A program made the translations under genes and the position numbers. Below the pieces are notes generated by a model. The model ran no database searches. It had not been told where the DNA came from and worked only from the letters and a program-made list of their open reading frames with translations. A DNA stretch of 64,000 bases from an uncultured Lentisphaeria bacterium (GTDB lineage: Bacteria; Verrucomicrobiota; Lentisphaeria; Victivallales; UBA1829): positions 1 to 64,000 of the forward strand of contig CASDPB010000039.1 in NCBI GenBank assembly GCA_949282305.1, written 5' to 3'. How positions within the stretch are numbered: the first letter of the stretch is position 1; each line of letters begins with the position of its first letter. This document shows, one piece after another, positions 16,904 through 26,040 of this stretch.

Positions 16904-19900
16904 TTATTTTTCCTGAAGGGATTCCGCAAGGCGCAGCAGTTCCACTCTGCATGACGCCATGGTTTCACAGTCCCCCTGAATTGCGCGACTTACGATTTCA
17001 TCCAGTTTCTTTTGCGCTTCAGGATTTTCTTTCCGTTTCAGCAGCTGACGGCAGAGCTTTGCCGCCTTATAGTCGTAAAGCCCCTGAAAATGCGCTTCCA
17101 TGCGGCGGCTGGTGAGTGCCTTTCCGAAATTGAAATCGGCGTAGACGGTGCCGTAGTCAGTTCTGTTCTTCCTGTTGTAGCGGTTGGAGTCGTAGGGGTT
17201 GAATCCGTCGCCGCCCGCCATGCCGTCGATATGCCAGAACGCCGCGACGTCATCCACTCCGTCGCGGAAATTTTCCCAGTAAATCCGCCGGTAAACTTCC
17301 GGCGCCGTTTCCTTCTGAAGAATGTTGTAGGTCCAAAGTTCGCGTTTTGCCTCTTTGACAACCCTGATGGTTTCCGGTGTCACCATTTTCGGACGGTAAA
17401 GTTCGATGATGTCGAACAATTCACAGCAGCGTTTCAGAGTTTCCAGATATTCCTGATCCGGCTGTTTTGAAAACGGATTGATCATGATGCGGCATTCGGG
17501 CAGAGCTTCCTTGATCAGTTTGCCGAATTTGAATGCCAGGTGGTTTTTGGAGTTCGGGTCGTCTATCTTTCCATTGGGTTCATCGACGGGGTAGAATATG
17601 ATACGTTCCGGGGACAATTTATATTCCTCCCGGATGTGCGACACCAGCTCTTTCAGGAAGGTTTTTGCCGCCTTATCCCATTGCGGAGTTCCGAAGGCGC
17701 AGGGGGGAGGAGTGACTTTACCGCCCTTCCGGGATTCCCCTTTTTCTCTGCTGACGGGTTCGCTGTAATACAGACGTGTCCAGGTGTGTTCCCAGCCAAG
17801 ATAAAAGCAGGCGGAAAGTTCATCGGCAGGGACGCCGGAGGCGATTAGACCGTCAAACACTCTGTCAATCTGGGTAAAGTCACAGGGGCCGATATTGCCG
17901 TCGGCGTCAACTTTCGGGAAGGCGACGTTGAAAGGAGCCATGAAATTAATTCCGTGTTCCGCCAGAAAACGGGTCAACGGTGAAACTTCTCCCTTTTTCA
18001 GAAGATCCTCATGAAATGTATAAGGACGTTCAAGATAAGTGTAATTGAAATTTTTAACAAACACTTTCCCGAGATCAGGCGTCAGCACTTCAAGCTCAAA
18101 GGGCACTTTTTCCAGAGCGAACCCCTGATCGGCAGGTTTCAGAACGAGAGTTCCCGTATAATTTCCCGCCGGAAGATCGGCGGTGGAAAGCTCCATCCAG
18201 AGCGGAACGGTGCTTTTCGGAGGGATCCGCAGCAGCGTGTTCAGAGGCAGGGGAACCATGGCGTCGTAAAGAGTGGCTCCGGATGTGGTCGTCTGGGGAA
18301 TTCCCTCCTGTATTCTGACTCTGCTGAACAGTTCATGAAAAGCCGAATCATACGAAAAGGAATTCTCATTTGTTTTGGAGGGATATTTCCCCGGGAAAAG
18401 TTTGATCTGTCCGAGAAACGGTTTGTCGGTGAGGTTGGATACTGCGAATCCATAGAGAACTCTGCTGTTTCTTGCGGAAACGAGTGCGATCTTCTCCAGC
18501 GGACGCGAGACCATGGAGATTTCGACGTCATTTCCCCATACGTCCGGTTTCCAGATCAGTGCGGAACATCCTGCAAGGCGCATGGCAACCATGGATTTCC
18601 GGAGGTTTTCCAGCTGATTTTCCAGCTTGTTGAAACAGGCGGGATTGTCGCCGGAGATATTGTTGAGCTTTTCCGCTTCGGCGAATTGTTTTTCCATTGC
18701 CGCTTTCGGCTCTCCGGTTGAATTCCGGTGCGCAAGTTCTTTTTTCAGCTGGGCAATCCGCCGGGAGAAATACGCCTTGCGGGAACTGAAGATCAGTTTG
18801 CCGAACTGTTCCGGATTATGGAAAATGGAACCGACCGGCGCCCAGGTGGAAAGCCCGCCGCAGGATGCACCTGTCCGGGTAAAATTGCCGGAAGCCGTCA
18901 TTCCCGGTTCAAATTTGTCCAGCCCGATTTCCGATCCGGGAATCTGCATCTCGACGGAGTAACCGTTTCCGGCGCGTGAAACATTGCAGACGGCTTTGCT
19001 CTGAAATGCCTTGTCCTGATTCCCCGTTGCGGAAAAGCGCATTGCTTTGAACTTGCCATTGGCTCCGGCGGCAAACTGGTAATAGACCGGTGATTCAAGA
19101 TCGGGACGGAAAAAGAATTCCACGCACTCCTTCCACAAAGAATCTCCGACCTTGGGTTCTATTTTCATATCCCCGGGAACAGGGCATTGAAAATAGACAT
19201 GAAGAGTGCTGTCTTCATATCGGAGTGCCGCCCGCGAGGCGTTTTCCACAAATTTATCTTCGGCTTTATGGTAATTGCCGGCGGGTCCTGTCTCTCTGTC
19301 CAGGATTTGGAAAGGCGCACTCCATTCTTTTTCCTTTCCGCTGATCAGGACATAATTCCATGTCCCGGCGTTTCCAGTGGCGGCGGAAAGGGCCGGCGGT
19401 TCTTCGTAGCTTTTCCAGATTTTCAGGTCATCCACAACGCCGAAAAGCGGTGATTCCGCTTTCGACGGATTCCGCGGATTGCAGCCCAGGGACACCTGCG
19501 GGTACCATTCGTAGTTTTTTCCGTCATTCAGGTCGGAAAGCGCAAGCGCATTCTCTTTGCCCGCAACCATTTCTCCGTCCAGCCAGATTCTCGCGGGACC
19601 GCCTGATTTTGACGCAACGCGGACCGTATACCACTTCCCCGGCTGCCAGGAACGTTTTTCCGAAGAGAAGGTGAACTGTTTGGCGACTGTTTTTTCCGGC
19701 ATTTTCAGTCTGCGGAAATCACCGGTCAGTTTTCCGTTTCTGTCGATATAAAGAAGAAAGCGGGCACGGTTCCATGAAGTGTGTTCGTATGCGAAAAGAT
19801 AACGGGGAGCGGCGGAATCGGCGCGGTCAAGTTTGAATTTCAATTCCGCCGTCCATTCTCTGCAGTCAAGAGGCAGAACAATCTGGTTGCGTTTTTTGCC

Positions 19901-20092
19901 GTTGCAGAGAAGTCCGTTTGTGCCGTTGACTCCTCCCTTTTCAACTGTCTGGGCGTTGTGATAAGGGATTCCGCTGCTGGTGACGGGAATTCCTTTCGGA
20001 TTGACGCGGTCGAAATCCCAGTCGCAGACCGGCTGGGCGGCGGACAAGGAAACGGCAAGCGTGATGAACAGTCCGGACGGTAATAATTTCAT
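16904..20092 (-). CDS. Secreted LamG + CBM9-like + DUF4091-like multidomain protein (cassette B)
   Basis: This 1062-residue protein starts with a signal peptide (MKLLPSGLFITLAVSLSAAQ) after GGGAGAA. Residues about 25-225 form a LamG-like concanavalin fold (WTAELKFKLD, GKWYTVRVAS, GVVDDLKIWKS). About 245-430 is a CBM9/DOMON-like beta-sandwich (ALRYEDSTLHVYFQCPVP, WKECVEFFFRPD). A helical, coiled-coil-like segment spans 435-500. From 520 onwards lies a DUF4091-type (beta/alpha)8-like domain with RIIFYPVDEPNG (a D-E pair that could be catalytic), RIMINPF and AAFWHIDGMAGGDGFNPYD. DUF4091 proteins are treated as putative glycoside hydrolases. Substrate unknown. It follows the pseudopilin of cassette B by 45 bases. 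Confidence 0.82.
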   Translation of the reverse strand: MKLLPSGLFITLAVSLSAAQPVCDWDFDRVNPKGIPVTSSGIPYHNAQTVEKGGVNGTNGLLCNGKKRNQIVLPLDCREWTAELKFKLDRADSAAPRYLFAYEHTSWNRARFLLYIDRNGKLTGDFRRLKMPEKTVAKQFTFSSEKRSWQPGKWYTVRVASKSGGPARIWLDGEMVAGKENALALSDLNDGKNYEWYPQVSLGCNPRNPSKAESPLFGVVDDLKIWKSYEEPPALSAATGNAGTWNYVLISGKEKEWSAPFQILDRETGPAGNYHKAEDKFVENASRAALRYEDSTLHVYFQCPVPGDMKIEPKVGDSLWKECVEFFFRPDLESPVYYQFAAGANGKFKAMRFSATGNQDKAFQSKAVCNVSRAGNGYSVEMQIPGSEIGLDKFEPGMTASGNFTRTGASCGGLSTWAPVGSIFHNPEQFGKLIFSSRKAYFSRRIAQLKKELAHRNSTGEPKAAMEKQFAEAEKLNNISGDNPACFNKLENQLENLRKSMVAMRLAGCSALIWKPDVWGNDVEISMVSRPLEKIALVSARNSRVLYGFAVSNLTDKPFLGQIKLFPGKYPSKTNENSFSYDSAFHELFSRVRIQEGIPQTTTSGATLYDAMVPLPLNTLLRIPPKSTVPLWMELSTADLPAGNYTGTLVLKPADQGFALEKVPFELEVLTPDLGKVFVKNFNYTYLERPYTFHEDLLKKGEVSPLTRFLAEHGINFMAPFNVAFPKVDADGNIGPCDFTQIDRVFDGLIASGVPADELSACFYLGWEHTWTRLYYSEPVSREKGESRKGGKVTPPPCAFGTPQWDKAAKTFLKELVSHIREEYKLSPERIIFYPVDEPNGKIDDPNSKNHLAFKFGKLIKEALPECRIMINPFSKQPDQEYLETLKRCCELFDIIELYRPKMVTPETIRVVKEAKRELWTYNILQKETAPEVYRRIYWENFRDGVDDVAAFWHIDGMAGGDGFNPYDSNRYNRKNRTDYGTVYADFNFGKALTSRRMEAHFQGLYDYKAAKLCRQLLKRKENPEAQKKLDEIVSRAIQGDCETMASCRVELLRLAESLQEK

Positions 20093-20137
20093 GAGTTCTC
20101 CCTGTATTTTATATTGAAACCGTTTGAATGCGCATTC

Positions 20138-20947
20138 CTACCAGTTGACCTTGTCCCCGCGGGTCCACATATTGCCTGACGTGTTTGCCCCTTTTGCTAC
20201 ATTGCGGTGAAGATAGTTCATCCCGCGGAGCCCTTCGCATGGCGCCTTGAGACTGGAGACGTTTCCCGCGGCGAAAAGAGTGTTGCACGAACCACCGTGG
20301 CGCGGAGAAAGATAGCCCAGCCCATTTTCAGAAGTGGATACGGAAGAGTAAAAAATCAGATTCGCTCTGACGCCGTCGATGGATGCCGTGGCGGTGTCGT
20401 AAGACTGTATGTCCGCGTTCAGTATTTTCCGGGACGGACTTTTGATAGACTGCACTTTTGCCGGTTCATTCGTTCCGCCGCCGCTGTATCTTGCGCGATT
20501 GCTTCCGATGAAATAATGGTTGTAGCCGTATTCCGGATTGTCTGCGGCGTAAGAGGTGAAATCCCGTGTGTCGGCGGAATTCATGGAACGCAGGGACTCG
20601 CGCCATATTCGGTTTGAATTCTTCTTCAGTCCGTGATTTCTCCCCGGGCAAATCAGAATGTTGCCGGTGGTGTAACCGCAGCGGATCATTCTGCGGACCC
20701 AGTTGTCATTTCTTCCCCCGAATTGCATCCCGAACGATGCAGCAGGCACGAAATAATCCTGGAAGTCATTGGTATAGCTCATCATGCCGATGCCGAGCTG
20801 TTTCAGGTTTGAGACGCAGGCGGCGGTATAAGCCCGTTTTCGCGCCTGATTCAATGCCGGAAGAAGAAGGGAGGCTAAAATGGCGATGATCGCTATGACG
20901 ATAAGTAATTCTATTAAGGTGAATATTTTTGTCTGTCTGTTCCTCAT
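20138..20947 (-). CDS. Prepilin-like (pseudopilin) protein, cassette B
   Basis: This 269-residue protein starts at ATG 20947 behind a strong GGAGG. It begins [20 protein letters not shown], with isoleucine instead of glycine at the predicted -1 position and Glu at +5. The helix continues into [18 protein letters not shown]. The C-terminal part contains [21 protein letters not shown], where the DG of the family signature has become AG. A conserved middle ([29 protein letters not shown]) resembles DUF1559-type proteins. Its start overlaps the stop of the GntR/LacI regulator in ATGA, so the two are translated together. It precedes the LamG/DUF4091 protein gene. Confidence 0.87.
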   Translation of the reverse strand: MRNRQTKIFTLIELLIVIAIIAILASLLLPALNQARKRAYTAACVSNLKQLGIGMMSYTNDFQDYFVPAASFGMQFGGRNDNWVRRMIRCGYTTGNILICPGRNHGLKKNSNRIWRESLRSMNSADTRDFTSYAADNPEYGYNHYFIGSNRARYSGGGTNEPAKVQSIKSPSRKILNADIQSYDTATASIDGVRANLIFYSSVSTSENGLGYLSPRHGGSCNTLFAAGNVSSLKAPCEGLRGMNYLHRNVAKGANTSGNMWTRGDKVNW

Positions 20948-22041
20948 AATGCCTCCAACATGTTGTTTGAATGATATTGACTGCAGGATGTGGATTCCCG
21001 CTCTATAATCCGGTAGGGGGTTGCCAGAAGGGAATGTTCCGGGGATTCCGGCCAGGACGGCGACGTCAGCAGACGGACAGCCATCCGCCCGATGTCCGCA
21101 TATCCCAGGTCAACGGTGGAGAGCGGAGGGTCCAGCAGGGTGTCGCCGGGGTAGCCGCAGTATCCCATGACCGCGAGCTCTTCCGGAATCCGGATTTTTT
21201 TCTCCTGAAGATATTTCATTGCCTCCATCGCGTAAAAATCGGAATAGCAGTAAACCGCAGTCTGTGCATCGCATTCGGGAAGCATTTCATCCATTGCCCC
21301 GCGAATGGAATCCCGGCTCAGATCCGCTTCATAGACAAGGCGCCCGGTGTCCTTCAATCCTAAATCCCGGAATAATTCGCGGTTTTCCGCCGGAGTCCAG
21401 CCACGGTTTCTGCCTCTCATCATCAACAGCTTTACATTCCGGTACCCTTTCTGCGCCAGATATTCCAAACCGTCCTTCCATGCCCGGCGGGTATCGGAAT
21501 ACAGCACGGGGAAACCGGCAATTTTGTCTCTTTCATCGCCGTGGACAACGATAACCGGAAGATTCAGCTGTTTCAGGATGCCCAGTTCCGGTTCATTTCC
21601 GTTCAGGTTCGAGACTACCAGAAGGGCGCCGCACAGATTTTTGCCCCGGAGAATTCTGAGCGCCTTTTCCGGTTCCAGCTCCCGCAGATATTCGACGAAG
21701 CACTGTTCCGTCCGGTATCCCATTTCAGATGCTTCCGCACTGATTCCGGGGATGATATAGTTATGCGGCAGTTCCACGGTGTTTTTCCTGATGATTCCGA
21801 TCAGGATCAGATTCGGTTTCCGATCTCCCCGGACGAAAGTCCCTTTGCGCGGCAGACGAACAATCAGCTGTTCCGTTTCGAGGCGTTCCAGTGCAGAGCG
21901 CAGCGTGACTTTTGCAACTCCCAGCATCCGGCTGAATTCCAATTCCCGGGGAAGCCGCGACCCCGGAGCGTATTTCCCCGAGATGATTCCCTGCTTCAGC
22001 TCTCCGTAGAGTTTGTCTTTTTTGAATATGCCGGATTCCAT
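20944..22041 (-). CDS. GntR-type regulator with LacI-like sensor domain (cassette B)
   Basis: This 365-residue protein has a GntR winged helix at residues about 8-72 ([59 protein letters not shown]). A LacI-like ligand-binding domain follows ([76 protein letters not shown]). It heads the minus-strand operon of pseudopilin, LamG/DUF4091 protein, nagA and methyltransferase. A TTGACA/TATAAT promoter and paired GATACTAT repeats precede it. It is probably a repressor of its own operon, induced by a sugar from the glycan handled by this cassette. Confidence 0.9.
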   Translation of the reverse strand: MESGIFKKDKLYGELKQGIISGKYAPGSRLPRELEFSRMLGVAKVTLRSALERLETEQLIVRLPRKGTFVRGDRKPNLILIGIIRKNTVELPHNYIIPGISAEASEMGYRTEQCFVEYLRELEPEKALRILRGKNLCGALLVVSNLNGNEPELGILKQLNLPVIVVHGDERDKIAGFPVLYSDTRRAWKDGLEYLAQKGYRNVKLLMMRGRNRGWTPAENRELFRDLGLKDTGRLVYEADLSRDSIRGAMDEMLPECDAQTAVYCYSDFYAMEAMKYLQEKKIRIPEELAVMGYCGYPGDTLLDPPLSTVDLGYADIGRMAVRLLTSPSWPESPEHSLLATPYRIIERESTSCSQYHSNNMLEAL

Positions 22042-22053
22042 CTTTTCCCTCTC

Positions 22054-22071
22054 GATACTATCTGATACTAT
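22054..22071. promoter_or_regulatory. Direct repeat GATACTAT, possible operator of cassette B
   Basis: GATACTAT occurs at 22054-22061 and again at 22064-22071, ten bases apart (one helical turn). It lies between the -10 box and the start codon of the divergent minus-strand regulator. The position suits a roadblock operator, but the direct rather than inverted arrangement makes this uncertain. Confidence 0.4.
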
Positions 22072-22073
22072 TA

Positions 22074-22101
22074 ATTATATTGATTTTTCCCTGATTGTCA
22101 A
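22074..22101 (-). promoter_or_regulatory. Sigma-70 promoter of cassette B (minus strand)
   Basis: Read on the minus strand, TTGACA (22101-22096) is followed after 16 bases by TATAAT (22079-22074). The regulator start codon at 22041 is 33 bases further on. Confidence 0.75.
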
Positions 22102-22350
22102 CCCCTCCTTTGATATAAATTGCAATTTTTTCGGAAAAACGGGATTGTGCCGGGGAAAGAAAGCGGACGGAACACAAGGGCGGAATTCTTCCGCCGGGGA
22201 GACATGGGAGGTTCTGCCCCGCCGCGGCGGTATTTTAAAATCGAAGGCTTTGAACTGTAAAAAAAAGAGATGGAGGCTTGTTTCTGCCCTCTTTCATGCT
22301 ATATTAGTCCCTTTTATATGCGAATGATGGGAAATCACGGATGTGCAAAA
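22102..22350. other. Divergent intergenic region with two palindromes
   Basis: The region between the minus-strand regulator and the plus-strand GT2 gene holds GGCGGAA-TTC-TTCCGCC (22179-22195), a perfect 7-base hairpin, and the self-complementary CCGCCGCGGCGG (22219-22230). The second is followed by TATTTTAAAA, which is terminator-like, but no gene on either strand clearly ends here. A weak promoter for the GT2 gene lies at 22278-22305. No open frame of useful length was seen. Confidence 0.4.
22278..22305 (+). promoter_or_regulatory. Possible promoter of the GT2 synthase gene
   Basis: TTGTTT (22278-22283) and TATATT (22300-22305) are separated by 16 bases. A start near 22312 would place ATG 22351 on a leader of about 40 bases, which is why I prefer that start codon. 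Confidence 0.45.
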
Positions 22351-23868
22351 ATGACGAAAAGTCAAAAGAAAAGACATTTGGTGCTGCTTTTTATTCTGGT
22401 TTCTATCCGTAAGTTGATTGAAGTGCTGCAACGATGGGCGGATGGACTGGAGCACTATATCGAGTCCGCGGGGAAAGACACGGAGGAGATTGCCGGCGGA
22501 ATCGAATTGAACAATACGGTCAAGATGCTGACAGGACTGACGATTCTTGCCGTCATCGGCTCCCTGACGCTGGCAGGATGGTTGGAATCGTTTGTTTCAG
22601 GGCTCCGGACCGTGGATTTTTATGTCCTGATTTTCAGTTTCATTCTTCTTGCCGGAAATCTTTTTTACTTCGCATGGCAGATTATTCTTGCATTCCACTA
22701 TCGTCCGTTTGATGAAGTGACGGATGAACAGCTGCCGCACTGCGCCGTCATTGTTCCGGCGTATAATGAGGGAAAACAGGTGGTTTTGACGCTGGACAGT
22801 CTTTTGAAAAGCGATTACCCGCCGTCAAAAATGGAGATTATCGCCGTCAATGACGGAAGCTGTGATGATACCTGGGACTGGATCAGCGAGTCCGTCAAAT
22901 CGTCAAACGGCAGAATCAGGGCCGTCAATTTAAGGCAGAATGCCGGAAAGCGCAATGCACTCTACCAGGGATTCCTGAGCTCGCAGGCGGAAATTGTCGT
23001 GACGATTGACAGCGATTCGATTGTTCTGCCGGATACCGTCCGGAAAATCGTTGCTCCTTTCATCGGTCATCCGAAGACGGGAGGCGTTGCCGGAAATATC
23101 CGCGTCCTGAATTTTGCCGATGGAATCATTCCCAAAATGCTGGATGTGAATTTTGTTTTCAGCTTTGAATTTCTGCGTTCCGCGCAGAGCATGATCCATT
23201 CCGTATTCTGCACTCCGGGCGCGTTGAGCGCCTACCGCAGGAGTGTCGTCATGCCGTTCATGGAGGAGTGGGTCAATCAGAAATTCATGGGGCGTCCCGC
23301 CAACATCGGAGAAGACCGGGCAATCTCCAATATCATTCTGCGCGAGGGTTATCATGTTGTTTTTCAGAAGAGCGCTTTTGTTTACACGGAGGTTCCGAAG
23401 TGCTACGGCGGATTGTGTAAAATGTTTATCCGCTGGTCCAGAAGCAATGTCCGGGAGAACCTCGGAATGTTCAGATTCGCCTTCCGGCGCATTGATTTTA
23501 CGGACGAGAATCTTCTCGGAATGCAGATCAATCTGATCATGCAGACGTTTTGGACGCTTACGCCGATGCTGTTCGTCGCATCGACGATTTACTGTCTTGT
23601 GATTTCTCCGCTGACATTCCTTTATGCTTCGATCATGGCCGCCCTGATCTGGTCTACCCTTCCGGCATTTATCTATGCCAGCAAATACAGTAAAAAAGAC
23701 GCTCTGTGGTCTTATGTTTACGGCGTCTTCAACTTTCTTTCGCTTTCCTGGATCGGTCCTTATTCGATTCTGACGATTCACCGTTCCGGCTGGCTTACCC
23801 GCGGCAAGCCGAAGAAGGATACGGAAAGCGTCATCGAACTGGTAAAAGAGAGTGCCGTGACCAAGTAA
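22351..23868 (+). CDS. Processive membrane glycosyltransferase, family 2 (hyaluronan/chitin-synthase-like)
   Basis: This protein of about 505 residues has two N-terminal membrane helices (TGLTILAVIGSLTLAGW and VLIFSFILLAGNLFYFAW), a cytoplasmic GT-A domain and three or four C-terminal helices. The GT2 motifs are in order: CAVIVPAYNEG, IIAVNDGS (the usual DDGS), VTIDSDS, TPGALSAYRR, NIGEDRAISN and FIRWSRSN, the RW pair standing for the QxxRW motif of processive synthases. Such enzymes extend and export beta-linked polysaccharides from UDP-sugars. The start is uncertain among ATG 22318, 22327 and 22351; none has a good ribosome binding site. The gene stands alone between two cassettes. The polymer cannot be named. 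Confidence 0.85.
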   Translation: MTKSQKKRHLVLLFILVSIRKLIEVLQRWADGLEHYIESAGKDTEEIAGGIELNNTVKMLTGLTILAVIGSLTLAGWLESFVSGLRTVDFYVLIFSFILLAGNLFYFAWQIILAFHYRPFDEVTDEQLPHCAVIVPAYNEGKQVVLTLDSLLKSDYPPSKMEIIAVNDGSCDDTWDWISESVKSSNGRIRAVNLRQNAGKRNALYQGFLSSQAEIVVTIDSDSIVLPDTVRKIVAPFIGHPKTGGVAGNIRVLNFADGIIPKMLDVNFVFSFEFLRSAQSMIHSVFCTPGALSAYRRSVVMPFMEEWVNQKFMGRPANIGEDRAISNIILREGYHVVFQKSAFVYTEVPKCYGGLCKMFIRWSRSNVRENLGMFRFAFRRIDFTDENLLGMQINLIMQTFWTLTPMLFVASTIYCLVISPLTFLYASIMAALIWSTLPAFIYASKYSKKDALWSYVYGVFNFLSLSWIGPYSILTIHRSGWLTRGKPKKDTESVIELVKESAVTK

Positions 23869-23984
23869 TTCCCCGCTGCCGGAACAAAACGGCGTCCGAT
23901 AGTCCTGCCCTGATTCCCTGTTCATGTTTCCACCGGTGAAAGATGAAAATTTCTGATTTTTTCAGGAAAATCACGCTTTCTCCA

Positions 23985-24012
23985 TTGACAAACCCGGATT
24001 TTTGATTATAAT
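23985..24012 (+). promoter_or_regulatory. Sigma-70 promoter of cassette C
   Basis: TTGACA (23985-23990) and TATAAT (24007-24012) are 16 bases apart. Downstream, ACATA is repeated directly at 24026-24030 and 24037-24041, eleven bases apart, between the transcription start and the GntR gene. This could be part of an operator. Confidence 0.75.
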
Positions 24013-24065
24013 TAAAAAAAGATGGACATATACTGTACATAGTGAGCTTTTACATACGGGGGAAC

Positions 24066-25208
24066 ATGAAGCGCGACCAGATATTCCATGAACTGAAACG
24101 GCGGATTGCGGCAGGAGAATATGCGGTGGGGGAGAAGCTGCCCACGGAATTTGAACTGTCCGCACAGTATGCCGTCGCCCGCGGCACAATCCGGCAGTCT
24201 TTGAAGCTGCTGGAGGCGGAAGGTTATCTGGAACGTGTCAAATCCAAAGGGACTTTCATCCGTCAGCCTGCACAGAAGCCCGGCGCGGACAAGGTGATTT
24301 CTTTTCTGATGCCGTATCCCGGGTATATCCGCCCGAGCGATGATCCGGTGTTTATCACTTTTTCCCGGATTTTTTACGGTGCGATCCGTGCCGCCTCGGA
24401 AGCCGGGTGGCGTGTTGAGGCCGTTCCCTTTTCCAGAACCAACGACAACTTCAACATCGACTGGGATGCGCTGGAGCACATCGGGAAAGATTCCAGAGTC
24501 ATGATATTCAACCACTGGTACCATCCGGCGTTCGATGCGTTTCTGAAACGCGGGGCGAGAGTCGGGATCATCCGCTATTTCAGCCATGTGAAGAGTCCGT
24601 GGGATCATTGCTTTGAAAATTGGATCGATGCCGTGATCGACACGAAAAAAGTTGCTTCGGATGCAGTTTATTTTCTTCATTCGCTGGGATGCCGGAAAAT
24701 TCTGAATGCCGGCTGGTATTATCAGGATGCGTACAACGAGAAACCCATCGGCTATCGTGAAGCCGTGGACCGCCTCGGTCTGGAACGGCTTGAACTGGAT
24801 TACGACACTTTAAGCGGAAAAACGGGTTATGGGAGAGATGTTGCGGAGACGATTCGGAAGATCTGGGAGGAAACGCATTTCGACGCCATGTTTGCGGACA
24901 ACCCGCAGCATTATTTTACGGAGAAGGGAAATATTTATCGTGCCATAGGAATTCCGGAGAGCGTGAAGATTCTCCTGAACCATGACGAGCCGCAGCATTA
25001 TTTACGGACTTCCCCGCAGGTCAGTGCGTTTTCCATTGACATGGACAAGGTGGGGTATACCGTTGCCAAGTGCCTCGTGGAAGACAGCGCCGCTCCCCGC
25101 CAGCTTGTTTTTGAACGGACACTCTGCAACAGGGAATCCACCGGAGGAGCTTATGTTCCGCCATGCGATACAACGGAGGAGGAGAAAACATGGATGGCTA
25201 TGGTATAA
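24066..25208 (+). CDS. GntR-type regulator with LacI-like sensor domain (cassette C)
   Basis: This 380-residue protein starts at ATG 24066, five bases after GGGGGAA. A GTG at 24042 is in frame but lacks a ribosome binding site. Residues 1-70 are a GntR winged helix ([59 protein letters not shown]). The remaining 300 residues form a periplasmic-binding-like sensor ([44 protein letters not shown]). It is followed closely by a pseudopilin and the DUF4838 protein, repeating the order of cassettes A and B. It is probably a ligand-responsive repressor of this operon; the ligand is unknown. Confidence 0.88.
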   Translation: MKRDQIFHELKRRIAAGEYAVGEKLPTEFELSAQYAVARGTIRQSLKLLEAEGYLERVKSKGTFIRQPAQKPGADKVISFLMPYPGYIRPSDDPVFITFSRIFYGAIRAASEAGWRVEAVPFSRTNDNFNIDWDALEHIGKDSRVMIFNHWYHPAFDAFLKRGARVGIIRYFSHVKSPWDHCFENWIDAVIDTKKVASDAVYFLHSLGCRKILNAGWYYQDAYNEKPIGYREAVDRLGLERLELDYDTLSGKTGYGRDVAETIRKIWEETHFDAMFADNPQHYFTEKGNIYRAIGIPESVKILLNHDEPQHYLRTSPQVSAFSIDMDKVGYTVAKCLVEDSAAPRQLVFERTLCNRESTGGAYVPPCDTTEEEKTWMAMV

Positions 25209-25227
25209 CCGAAAGGAGATGAGAAAT

Positions 25228-26007
25228 ATGGGACGCAGAAGGATATGTTTCACACTGATCGAACTTTTAATCGTTATTGCGATCATTGCAATTCTTGCCG
25301 CACTTCTTTTTCCGGCTTTGAACAAGGCGCGGGAAAAGGCGAAATCAGTCGCCTGCAGCGGGAATCTGAAACAGATTGGAACCGCTTTCAGCATATATAC
25401 CGGCGATTACGGGGACTGCTATCCCACCACGATAGCCCTGTCCGGCACCTATTCGTGGGATATTCCGAAAACAACATGGATCGGCGCGGTAGGGCAGTAC
25501 ATGGGAAACAGCGTCAGGAACGGGATCAACGCTTCGGGATGGCCGGGCTTGAAACGGCCGGGGCCGTTTGCATGTCCCACGCTTTCCGCACATCAGAACG
25601 GGGAAACTTTCTCCGCACATGTTGTTCACTACGGATATAACGGTGATCTTTTCGGAAAAACGAATTATGAGGTCGACAGAATTTACTGGAGCGTAGAGCG
25701 CCTGATTGCCGCACCGGTGAAAACCGGAAAACTTAGAGCGGCGTCCGGGACGATCATGCTTGCCGATTCCAGATCCTCAAGAACGGACAATCTGAGCGGT
25801 CATTATTCGTTTGCACAGTCCACGTTCGACCGTCTGGCGTTACGCCATTCCCGGAAAGCAAATATCACTTATGCCGACGGGCATGTCGGGCAGGACGGGA
25901 TTCGTGCCGCTGTTGCTCATCCTCCGAGACTGCCGTGGAATGTAGTCGGCAAAGCGATGCCCTGGTATCCGTTTTATGGCGACACTTATGATTACGGTCC
26001 GTTTTAA
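25228..26007 (+). CDS. Prepilin-like (pseudopilin) protein, cassette C
   Basis: This 259-residue protein starts at ATG 25228, nine bases after AAGGAG. The ATG at 25219 lies directly on the ribosome binding site and is unlikely. It begins [19 protein letters not shown], with cysteine at the predicted -1 position instead of glycine. After the helix come [21 protein letters not shown] and a globular part with [17 protein letters not shown]. It ends with [17 protein letters not shown], an exact H-x9-DG signature. The gene starts 19 bases after the regulator stop and precedes a secreted DUF4838 protein. A surface or secretion-associated role is likely, but not proven. Confidence 0.88.
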   Translation: MGRRRICFTLIELLIVIAIIAILAALLFPALNKAREKAKSVACSGNLKQIGTAFSIYTGDYGDCYPTTIALSGTYSWDIPKTTWIGAVGQYMGNSVRNGINASGWPGLKRPGPFACPTLSAHQNGETFSAHVVHYGYNGDLFGKTNYEVDRIYWSVERLIAAPVKTGKLRAASGTIMLADSRSSRTDNLSGHYSFAQSTFDRLALRHSRKANITYADGHVGQDGIRAAVAHPPRLPWNVVGKAMPWYPFYGDTYDYGPF

Positions 26008-26040
26008 TTTCCAGTAAACAACCGAAAGGAATCAGACCAT

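Noticed and set aside
24021-24045. An operator palindrome around TGTACA before the cassette C regulator
   Set aside because: Only the central six bases are symmetric. The direct ACATA repeats are noted with the promoter, but not strong enough for a separate operator call.
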